From Linyphia triangularis (taxonomy: Eukaryota > Arthropoda > Arachnida > Araneae > Linyphiidae), in the NCBI GenBank assembly GCA_963978545.1, contig OZ021731.1, forward strand, positions 55,849,242-55,913,241: DNA of 64,000 nucleotides. Direction: 5' to 3'. Every line of letters begins with the position of its first letter. The stretch's first letter is position 1. The translations under genes were made by a program, and so were the position numbers. Positions 48,001 to 60,000 of this stretch are shown in pieces. A model generated the notes under the pieces. The model was not told the origin of the DNA, searched no databases, and saw only the letters and a program-made list of their open reading frames with translations.

Positions 48001-51000
48001 AACAATCGCAATATTTTAAAATTCGTTTTGAAAACAGATTTCGAGAGGGTCTGAATTGAAACTCGATCTCTTAGAGAAATTTTTTTGAATGAAAATTGTC
48101 AAATAAATCATATAAATAAAAATAAATCCTGTTTAAAATGTGTTCTAGGTAATCTGTTTAAAAATTGTCGTAGAAAATCTGCTTAAAAATTTGTGTCAAT
48201 AATATGTTTGAAAATGTCTTATAATCCATTTATGAAGTGTCAAACAATCTGTTAAAATGGGTTGTGCAAGGCAAATTGTTCGTAAATCCATATAACTTAA
48301 TAGTTTAAAAAATAATTTAAATAAAAAAAAAGTGTAAACACTTTTTTTTTCTTCTTTTTAATTTTTGAAGTGCTCGTTATCTATTTTAAGATTATTAAAG
48401 TAATATTAATGGTATTATTTATTCTTACAAGACCTTACGATCTCGGAAATTCAGATCGGGATGAAATTTGGAAGATTGATAGTATACCTTAAGGATATCC
48501 ACACTGTAAAGTAATAAAGCGCACTAGCCAGAACATTCCGAGAAAATAGGCTTTTAAGTGTTATGCGTAGCTACATACTAGTAGAGATTTTTGGTCCGCA
48601 ACTCCCCGGTGACCAAGTGGTCAGCGTGATGGGCTCACGTACGGGCGATCCGGGTTCGATACCTCGTGAGGCAATTATTATTTTTTTTTTTTTTCATCTT
48701 ATAAAGTGACTGTTACAGCTAATTTAAATTTGAATTAAAGATGATACTTTATTTTTAAATACGTAATGTATTTTTAATAGAGATAAATTAAATAGATATA
48801 AATTAAAATTCCAATTACCACGGCAACAAAATTAGGATAGGACTTAATTTATCTATGGATTTTGACATATAGTTTTTATTTGTCAATTATTTATTTATAT
48901 ACATACACCAGAATGACACTTATCATAAAAACATGGAAAGCAAAAACTGTTTTGACATCTTGCACAATTTATAAAGGAAGATTGTTTACAGGAACAACCT
49001 TTTTGTAAAAGATTTGTTGGAAAACATACTTCATTAACATTCATGAAAATATATCTTTCGTCAGAAAACTTGGAAGCATACCAGGCATACCGGATCATTT
49101 TATTAAAAATTGATGATGGACTATTGATTGTATTTTTATGCAGTCTTCACGAGTATTTATTTCTCTGTTATTTTCAACCAGATACGCGCAATTTTGCATA
49201 ATCTTTAGTAAATTCTTTTCCTGTCTATAAAAATAGATGTCGCAAAGTGCCGTTAGGGTTTTGAAAATTTCTGACTACCTGCTTGAGTACAATAGGACAA
49301 CATTCTTACTCCATATAGAAACTGGTTCTTCATGTTTTTTGGGAAAATCATTTACTTCTCTATATCTTATAATATCTCAAAATTTATAATCACTTGTTTG
49401 TGAAAATAGTAAGTAGAGTTTGAATGCACTTTCATTAAAAATACATTACGTATTTAAAAATAAAGTATCTTTAATTCAAATTTCAATTAGCTTGAACAGT
49501 CACTTTATAAATTAAAAAAAAAAATAAAAAATTACCTCATTAGGTATCGAACCCGGATCCCCTTTACGGGAGCCCATCACGCTAACCACTTAGCCACCGG
49601 GAGTTGCGAATCAAAAATCTCTACTAGTATCTAAGCTATGCGTAACACTTTAAAGCCTATTTTCTCGGAATCTTCTGGCTAGTGCGATTTATTACTTTAC
49701 AGTGTGGATACCCTTAAGGTATACTATCAATCTGCCAAATTTCATCCCGATCTGAATTTCCGAGACCGTAAGGTCTCCTTGTTAGTAGTCATTTTCACCA
49801 CCCCTCCCACAGAAAAAAAAGTATACTTTTACACAACGACACGACTTAGCGTTCCCACACCTTTTTATTTTACACTACACCACTGATTTTAACAGCTCTA
49901 AATACTGTAAATGGAGGTATTGAAGGGTTTTGCTTCTTGGCTAAGATAGCAACTCTTGTATTACCTGATTTTAGGGATTATAAAAGAAGTCTTATACTAA
50001 GTGTAACTTTTCTTGGTCTTCTAGAGCAGGGTTCCCACTCAAATCCCAAAATGAAAATCAATGACTTTTAAGGACCTTTGAAAATTTGTTTTCATGCATC
50101 AAGTCTATATATAAATTTTTTATAAAGTATATTCTACCTAAACAATAACAAGTTGGCACATACCTTATACAAATATGTCAGAAAATTCCGATACTGTGCA
50201 GATAAGTGGCGGTCACGCAGGGATAGCAAGTCTGAGTTTTACTTTTATAAATTTTGCAGTTGGACAACATACACAAAAATTAAGGACTTTTAAGGACCTC
50301 TAAGCATTTTCAAGGACTTTTAAACACCTCTAAGCATTTTCAAGTACTTTCAAGGCCTTGAAAACAAGTTCAAAAATATTAAGCCCTTTTAATGACTTTC
50401 AATGACTGTAGGAACTCTGTAGAGGATTTCCATTGACCATAAGCATTACCAAGTGACAAAAAAGTTGTTAATTTCATTATGTGACCTACTTAAAAGTCTG
50501 GAAATTTTACAGTTTGATTTCCCACGTTGTTTAAAAGCAAGAATTTTGCTGCCCACTGTTAACGTCTAATTTCAATTACTACCCATTTCGTTAAATAACT
50601 AAGCTAAAAAAAAGCTCATAAACTTGCTTAAAGTCATGCATAGAAGTGTCAAGGTCATCCAAGGACGAGACTTATGGAAATTTTCGGTAACTTAATTAAT
50701 TAGCCCCAAAAAATAAAAAGTGGACCTATAATTTCAAAATGTTTTAAAATATATACTAAAAATTAAAAATTTTACCTATTATTTATTTAATTATTTTCTT
50801 ATTTTGTACATGAATAGTTGGAGGGTAAATTTTAGATTGATTGATGCAAAAATAGTGTAACTACTTTTAAATTACAGTGACAAACATTTGAAAAAACTAG
50901 TGGATCTATCATTTCGTAACGCACTGTATTAGCTCAATATTCTACTGACCAGTATTTTTTGTAATTACTTTTTAGATATTTAGGGCCAATTAATATGGTG

Positions 51001-54000
51001 CACATTTTGACTTTTTATTTTGTTGATTTTTATTAGTGGCTTTTGAATTGCACCACACAAGTTTTTCTTATATAATAAGAGTGGCAGAGATAAAGGGAAA
51101 CAATTACTCCTCTCCAATCCTCCAATTTTGAACTTTTAAAATCTCATATGGTGATTTCGTCTTTATTTCGATTGGTATTTACAACAAACTTATAGTGCTT
51201 TTTCAGGGTTCGCACGGTCATTGAAAGTCATTAACAGTGCTTAATATTTTTTAACTTGTTTTCAAGGCCTTGAAAATGCTTAGAGGTGCTTAAAAGTCCT
51301 TGATAATGCTTAGAGGTCCTTAAAAGTCCTTAATTTTTACAGATTTTGTCCAACTGCAAAATTTATAAAAATCCAACTCGGACTTGCTATCCCCGCTTGA
51401 CCGCCACTCATCTGCACCGTATCGGAATTTTCCGACATATTTGTATTACGCATCCACCAACTTGTAACTTTTTTGGTAGAATATACTTTATTAAAAATAT
51501 AAATATAGACATGATGCCTGAAAACGAATTTTCATAGGTCCTTAAAAGTCATTGATTTTCATTCTGTGATTTGAGTGGGAACCCTGTTTTTGGCATCTAA
51601 TCACTGTCTCTGCATTGTAATGCCTGTACATTTTTTTATCTCTTTCTTTTTACATGAAATAAATTTTAAGGTAACACCAGTAAAATAAAAATTTAAAAAT
51701 ATAACAAAAAAAAACTTTTTTTATTTTTTATTTTCCTGCTGGAAGAATTTTTGTTTTTTAAACATTAAATTTGTTCCAAGTTTTTCAATGAATGCAAATG
51801 ATCAGTAATGATGAAATGGAGCAATACTTTTCAAATTGGTTTTCACGACTTATTCTTTTGTGCTTCTGTGTTCTAGGAAAACAAATTTTAGTGAAAAGAA
51901 AAATGGTGGAAATATTGAAAATTAATAAATTGTCCAAATTTGTGTATCTGGAGTATCAATTACGAATCAAATGACTAATTTCTTCAAAATCAAAGAATGA
52001 AATATTTTAATTGCCCCTGGGATATGAGTACAAATTCTCCCATTACATCAACATGCTGATTTTTGATCATGTTTCGCTGTGCTTACTTTGAGAAGTCAAA
52101 CAGTTTGTTATGAGTTATTTTCTTAATTTCAAATAAATAACTGAGAAGTATTTCAGTATTTTAAGTATCAAGTGTCAAATTTTGTAACTTCTCTGTGAAT
52201 TCTAAAGAAAGATCAAAGTAATAACTTAAACTTAGTTTGTTGTAGACTGTATTAATTATAAAGTTGAAAATCTTTAAGCTGTGTGTGTTAATCTCAATAA
52301 AAAAAATTTTCATTATGCAAAAAGTAAACTGAGTAAAACTTATTCTGGACATTTACTATGCACCTGAATGCATTATGGTCGATTATCCAAAATGTATTCT
52401 AGTTGATTCGCTCTGTAGGCAGTTTCTGTGTTTCGCTTAACCTGTGTAATTTTAAATCATATCAACCTACTGTTTTCTATAAAAACATGGTTTCTTAGTT
52501 AACAGTTTTTAAACCTTACACTTCTATTTAAATAATTTTTAGGTACTATAAATGCCCAGGAAATGGAAGCTAATCAGAAACCAGTGCGTAAACGAGGCAG
52601 ACCTAGAAAATGTGCAGTTACTAGTAATCCATCTCCTAGTGAATCATCTTCTAGTAACTCAGTTGAAACCAGTGAGATGTCAGATGTAAATGACATTTTT
52701 AAAAGCAAAGGTATAATAATGCTTTTTTATTTCACTTGCATACAAATGAACTTTTCAATGAGTGAAGCAAGCATATGCTTGAACAATGAGAATTTTAGGG
52801 AACAAAACAAACTTGGGTTTAGGTAGCAAATAAACCTTTCAGTGAATGATACAAGCCTGGTTTGTGAAGCACCAGAAGCTGAGACCTATTATGCGTGATG
52901 ATGGGTCTTCGTAACATAGGATCACGTAGCTAGTTTGCTATATCTGTTTGAAGGTCTCAATAATATTAGGTTTATATAAAATGGAAGATGCTTAAATGTT
53001 GAACTAGAACAATACTTCCTTAGAAATTATATTAAGTTTGCACTTTGGTTTCAAACTGTAATGTTGAGTTTGAACTTTTATGTTTTGTCAAGTTTATCAC
53101 CAATGGCTATGTTTTTGTTAATTAAATACTTCAAATTTACAGTATTTTTTACCCAATGTTTACCTTTAAATTGAGAGGTTTCTGTCACTAAATATCTCCA
53201 TGTTTTGCTGGCTTGGTTATATCCGCTAATGTAATAAACAGTTTAACATGCAGATAAAGCTGATTATTATTTTTTTGTAAAATCTGCAATGTACAGGTCA
53301 AGTCATAGATAAGTTATGACCAGATATACTGCAATGAATACTGTATAGAAGTGGTGCTTTAGTGATCGTGACTGTTGTAATCCACTTTGTTTAACAATGG
53401 TCTCCTATATGCTCATTAATAATACAATAATGTCACAAAGTGGTTTGCTTAGAACATTATTTCAAATTTATTTTGTTTTTGTAATTTTTATTTATCTTTC
53501 CATGTAGATTTCGATCAAGATTCAAATCTGACCTTCGAGAGCCTTAGCTCTGTGCACACAACTGACCTTTCTTCCTTTGATGATAATGTTAGCATTTGCA
53601 CAGACGATGGAAAAAATGGGAGAAGAAAGAAACAGGTTCCTTTAAAGAAAGGTAAATTGATTTCTTTCTTTCAAAAGAATGTATAATATTTGCCTTTTAT
53701 GTTTCCTTATTCTTTTAAATATAATTGTAATAATTCTGGTTTTTTTACCGCACTAGCAAATCGCATGATTCTAGACGGAAACCTGTCTGACATCTACAAA
53801 GTTGAAACGACATCGGAAATTAAAAAGAGGAAAAGAGAGGTGAGATTCTTCTATCTATATATTCAGTTATTCAATACCATTTTGTGTTCTAATTGTACAT
53901 TCTTGTTTTCTAACCAAACTAAATGTTTTTGATCCAATATTACATTTTATATATTAATCATTACCTTTTGTGTATATAAATTTTTAACAAAAAAAATGTC

Positions 54001-57000
54001 TTCAGTAAAGGTATGTTCTCTAAAATAAAGTCATCAGGGTTCCCACTCTTATTGAAGAAAAAAATTCAAGGACTTTCAAGGACCTTTTTAAGAAAATTCA
54101 AGGACCTTTCTAGAAAAATTTAAGCACCATAATTTTAAATACTACATCAGATGTAAAATTACAAAACGGAGATTATCGATGGTCAGGGGTGTAGTGGAGT
54201 GGAAACACGAGGCAAAGGCGATCCTTTACATTAATAGAAGGTGGAATGACGTTCTCTCATCTAATTCCCCCCCCCCCCTCTCTTTACGTGATACTGAACT
54301 CAAAGCCAGGTAAGCAAACAAAAAAGTCATTTCGTGGGAATTTGCTTTCGTCTGGGATCCACAACTTCAGAGCTGAGCAGGCAAATTCTAGTTTTTGTAA
54401 AACATTTGAAAGAGGCGAGGCAATCCACACATGGCCATTTCTCCTTGATTAGAAATGAACTGACATAATATATGTTTACATCTAGCTATGATTTATTCAA
54501 TAGCAATTATCTTCTTCAATGAATGATCTGTATTTGTGGAGGAATTCCAGATGTCAAATTTGTATGGTTCGTCGTATATACAGTCGAAAACTTCCACCCA
54601 CAAATTCACGCCAAATATCTACATTTTTAAAGAACAAAACTTTGGCCTAACACATACAGTTATTTGTGCGCTTTCCTTAAAAAATATTTCCCCTCCTCTA
54701 ATTTTAACGGGAACACTAACCGATTTATCTACAAAAGTTATGTAACTTTTTTTTTTAAATTTTTATATCACGGATTTAATAAATTATTTGTAAACCTCTC
54801 AACGTACCTAACAAATGAATTCGTTCAAAAGGAAAAAACAAATGACATAAAAGATGGGTTTTTTTCACAACCCAAAAAAGTTAAGCAAACCTGCGGTTCT
54901 GACGGAATCAACTGGTTAGTGCTAAAAATCCAGATAGGTAAGAGCAGAATGTTGATATTTGGTATTAGCTTTTAAGGTGTTTTGAGATCACGGAATTATA
55001 GCATTTATATTTTGTCAGATATTGGGAAATATTTATTTTATTCCCAGTTATTGGGAAAATCAAACTGATAACTTGTTTGAACATGGAAAAATATGTTCAA
55101 AATAGTATTGATTTTTAAATCCTTAATATTAACTTCGCTTTTGTATGTTTGTGAATTTGAATATGTTTAGTTCAACAAATAAAATGTTGCTTGAATGTAT
55201 AGTAAAGAGACTGGCTTCAAGCACTCCGCTACGTTGTTGTGACAGAACTGAACAGTTGTTAACTTTGTTTCACTTTAACTTGACAGTACTGATAATGCTT
55301 CATTAGCCAAATTGCAGCCCTTCACAACCCAGTGTTGAAAAGGGGTTCCAAGGCTTGCGCTAAGAGCAGAGGACTACTAAAAACAGTAATACGTAGCAAA
55401 AATTAGTAGTTTTAATAACATGTATTTTATTCAATTCTTATGAAAATAATTTTATTACAATTTTTATGTTTTATAAAAAAAAAATTGAATCCACGGGTTC
55501 CTAAATAAAAGCTGACTTAAAATAATATTATTTAGTGCAGAAAACTCTACGATTTTAATAGTTTGCACCCATACCATATAAAGCACCCTTACCATTTTTG
55601 GAGTGTTTTTTATACCCATTTTCATTGTAAGGGGCGCCAAAACTCATTCTTGCACACATAGCATTTTACTCTAAGGCCCGTCCTGTATATTTGATTTTCC
55701 TTAATATAAAAGTGCTAATGGTTTTGCAAATGGGTATAATACATCGAAATTGGGCTGCGAAGAAGCAGGAAAGCAATTCAGATGTATTACTTTAAAATAC
55801 AAAATTAAATTGCTTTTCGGTTTGAGAATGGGAAAGTTTTACGTTTACAGTTATTACAGAATTTACTCCAAAAATGTAGCAGCAGTTCTTAAAAAAAAAA
55901 AAAAATCATACAGTGGCGGCAATAAGGGGAGGGAATTTCCCCGATCTTTTTTAAAATCTAGCGATTTTGATGGCAAATTATTCATATCATATATATTTTG
56001 CAGTTTGCGTTCTCCTCTGATTTATGCCCATTTTTGACTATTATTGTCACCAATGTTGAAAAGACAAAATCGAACTGGTTAAGATAAAAAAAACCAGCCC
56101 ATGCAAATCTGGCAAGTAATGAGACTACATTGAAATATCCTGCTTAAAATTAGAGATGATTGAGATAACACACAAATTAATATTTTATCAAGAAATTTTA
56201 AATCGACAGATGGATTTGAATTTTCCAATTATTTTATTAATGGAGCAAATTTGGAAAAGGAAAGGAAGGATCTATCAAGCAAAAGGAACTTCTCTACATT
56301 TTCTTTTTGAGAAGGAGAAAAGCCATAAAACTTTCAATCAACTTCTGCAATAATCCCAATCTTTTTCATTCATTTTGAAAACCTATTTTGAGGAGCTACA
56401 GAATCTAGGAATTTATCCGAACCCATTGCATCTCTGACATTTTGGAAAATTATTGTAAAAAATGTTTAAAAATTTGTGTCAATAATATGTTTGAAAATGT
56501 GTTATAATCCTTTACAAAGTGCTAAACAATCTTTTAAAATGGGTTATGCAAAGCAAATTATTTAAAAATCCATATAACTATAGTTTAAAAAAATTATTTG
56601 AATAAAAGAATAAGTCGAAACACGCAATTTTTTCAATTTTTTTTTTTGAGGTACTCATGAGCTATTTTGAGATTATTATAGTAATATTAACAAACTATTT
56701 AAAGTTGTCCTTTTTACTTCCCATTCCCTAATACACAGAAAAAAATATATAAGTTTGTAACGATGCAACATAGCGTTCCCGCACTTTTTTATTTTACACT
56801 ACACCACTGTCATTGGTCACTTAAAAATTCAAGGACTTTCAAGGACCTTATCCTTTTTTCAAGGACTTTCAAGGACCAAATTTCATCAAAAAAAATTCAA
56901 GGACTTTCCAGCACTTTCAAGGACCGTGGGAACCCTGGTCATGCTTAAAACTTAGGCTGCCTGCTTGTATGCTGTAATTTTTACAGAATCTAAATTTCAC

Positions 57001-60000
57001 ACAATCTAAAAAAATCTGCATTTCAGCTTAACTATACCGTGTTTGATTGCTACAATCTCTGAAATAGCGTCAGTGACTATTATAAAGGCATAACACTCGA
57101 CGAAAATGAGCGTCAAACAACAATGTAATTCTCTGCAATAGCTTCCGCCATAATCGCAAGAATAGCGGTCATTTCATCACCGCTTGGCAAAAATGAAATC
57201 ACAATCCAATGTTAGTAATGCTAATAGAGGCTGTAACATTAGACAGGGTTCCCACGGTCATTGAACGTGCTTAATATTTTTAACTGGTTTTCCAGGCCTT
57301 AAAAATGCTAAAGGTCCTTAAAAGTACTTGAAAAGGCTTATAGGTCCTTAACTTTTGTCATTTATCAGCAACACACCAAAATTTTTTGGTATATTTTTAT
57401 TAAGCATGTATCAACTTGCTCATTGTTTGGTTTGTATTTGCTGATTAGTGGAGTAGAAATCAAATGGTTTTAGTTGTGTTCTGTGGGATTAGTGCTTATG
57501 TTTTACAATCCAAATTAATCAAGAACCATCGTCAAAGTCTGTTTATAAGGCAAAAGGCAAATTGTGCATGAACGAGTTTGATACTAACGCTCTAGGCAAA
57601 GTAAGGCAATAAAGGCAGCTGTAAAGTCACACTACAAATCAGGTCCTTAGAAAATATTATTCAGGTCCTTAAAAGTCTTTGAAAAGTTATTGATTTCCAA
57701 TCTATGATTTTAGTGGGAACCTTGTTAGAGAAAAATGCTGGGGAAAAGTTATCAATCCATCTGTGGTTTTAGGAAGTCTGAACATATGCTGGTTCCATTC
57801 AGTCAAATAACCTGAAATCTTTGAAATTAAACCATGTTTGAAGTAAGAGAGAAAACTTCCAGGGAAGGAGAAACTACTCTCTGTACTCGAGATCAGAGTT
57901 CGCTAAAATGTGTGAAATTTTTTTTGAACATGCATTGAAAATCAATTTCACCCTATAGAATTAACCTCTTGCGTGAATTCACACATCTGCACGTCAGGGT
58001 TAAATTTTTAAAATTAATCCTCCATTTTATAAAATCACAGATCCTTCTAGCCGTATTTCGAAGGGCCTTTTGCCCCCAGACCTCCTTGCCCTTTCCGTTT
58101 GTTTTCTAATGTAATGCAATATACTGATCACCCCTTCCAAAATCGCTAGTTACACATGTGCATTCATGTTCAAACGTTCTCGCACAGACCAGTGACTGAC
58201 TGAAGTCATTGAATGGCTGCTGATACCACGTGCGTTATTAGTAGGTGGATTGTAGGGGGCCGTCCCTCAATTTCCAAATGTAATTTCGTACGTTTCTTAA
58301 TTAAGTATATTTCACCGGCTTTTTACTGTGCCTTCTTGCATAACATAGAGAAAAAAGGTAGCCTGATGCTTAAATTGATGGAAAATGTAGATTAACACTT
58401 GTTTTGTTTGGCGCTTGTAGGACTAGTTCAATAGTTCAAATCATTTCACCTATGTCTATCGGCAGAGTTTTTTTCAGGATATCGTAAATCGTCAGTTTTA
58501 CTTCTTTGTCATTTGCGCAATAGTTTTCGAAGTGTTGCCAACAGTTTTCTAGGTGTTGACATCATTTGTTCGATAGTTTTGCGGGACACCAACTTAATGT
58601 CACTGAACGGCATTGCTGAGTTAGTTTAAGGTTTATAACCGTCAAGTGTTTTTAGTAAACATTTAAAAAGCATATTTCCGCTCTGATATGCGAAATCGTG
58701 ATCGTGTATCACTGTTAATGTTGTAGTTATTAATTTTGTCAAAAAACTTATTTTGCTTCAGTTCTAAAAAAATTTAATTTAAAAAATACCCCTTAAAATT
58801 TAGGGAGAGGGTGAAAATACCCTTTGAAAATATTTAACTGGCAAACACTGCGCGATATCAATGGGAAAATTGTAATACAACACTAATTTTCTTTGAGTTT
58901 TATTTAAAAAAACTGAAATCTGCCAATTGTCAGAAGGAATTGCATCCCTGGATGAGATACATTTTTTGGGGACTTTCAAGACCAGTTTTCCGTGTTTGGG
59001 ACATTCGGAAACAGTAGTCACCTTGATTTAAAATCATTCTAAGTTGCTATACAGATTAAAAAAGCACCCAGCAACATCCCAATGCCATAAAGACTTGTGT
59101 AGATGTTAGTGTTCCACAAATTCTGGATCATTTCAGAAAAATTGGAAATGTTGTCAGTACTATGCATAAGCTGCCTTTACTTCCAGGAAGTTCTTTTAGT
59201 GCTCAGTAGTAGACTTGCACGTTACCAGTTGGTGTACCATACCAGTTGAGATTAACAGCCATTAGATGTCTCCTCTAGCATAACGTAAACACTTCATTTC
59301 AGTCTCTCTAGAAGTCAGTTTGCTTCTTGTGTCATCTCCTGAAGCTTGTATCTCCAATAGATCAAACATTTTTTATTTACTGGCATGTCATCTCCTACTT
59401 TCCAATCACCTCCACTCCCCTGTGACAACCAACAGGCGACATAATGCTCACTCAATAACTGGCACTGTATTGCAAAGCTGGCATTCCAATCAATGTACGA
59501 GAGTGACCTCCCAACCAACTAATGGGTAGGCATTCCAGACAATGGCATATTGTAAATTAACTTTGAGGTTGCCAAGTGCAGAACAGACCTTCAGGAATTA
59601 AACCTGCAATGGTTATATGAGAAGACAGAACTCTACCCATTGAGCCAGTTAGCCAGTGACTAGAGTAACAAGCCTCAGATCGGAAGGTCACAAGTTCGAT
59701 CCTCAGTGTTCACCAAAGATCAGTGTGTACCTAATTGGGGCTGGTGCACATTAAATCTGTTGTGATCCCAATGTCCTTTCGTTGGTGTGGTGGGGTCGGA
59801 GAGAGAGGTATATACTAGAAGATTTTGATCTCGTATTCATCTCATCATTACTAGATGCTCAAAATTACGAGGCATTTATGGCTAAGCAATTTATATGTGG
59901 CAGAAATAGACAGTTGGAACTTGCAAACCAAACCATTGAGCCATTGTAAACACTGTACAAGTAGCTGAGCCCACTCACCAAGTACATGATATATAAAGCA

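Larger units (their letters stand above)
47599..49885 (+). mobile_element. hAT-like element (CAGGGGTGTAGTG ends), copy 1, carrying a foldback insertion
   Basis: Left end CAGGGGTGTAGTGGAGCGGG, right end ACACTACACCACTG, flanked by ATTTTAAC exactly on both sides (47591-47598, 49886-49893). Compared with copy 2 (54184-56809) it lacks the central about 1.8 kb and has gained the foldback element 48428-49781. No transposase is recognisable. It is inserted in the Tc1 relic. Confidence 0.82.
46930..50600 (-). pseudogene. Tc1-type transposase relic split by two younger insertions
   Basis: Read on the minus strand from 50600 down, the pieces occur in Tc1 order. A helix-turn-helix segment (ISRLLSRSHNEINNFF, about 50490-50540) comes first. 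Past the 50027-50419 insertion are RRPRKVTLSI and PSIPPFTVFRAV, and past the 47599-49885 insertion RRLHWINK. Then come YWQDL-type scraps, SVMVRAAFRWGGKT and FMFQQDNAHI (one catalytic Asp retained), and GWEEPFTQ for the GWL.R.VY region. There are many stops, and the first catalytic Asp region is degraded. It lies in intron 3 of paralogue B, opposite to that gene. Confidence 0.75.

Noticed and set aside
48601..48672. Candidate functional tRNA gene
   Set aside because: The internal promoter boxes are good, but an inverted copy exists 0.9 kb away within a foldback element and the acceptor stem does not close; treated as a mobile tRNA-like module.
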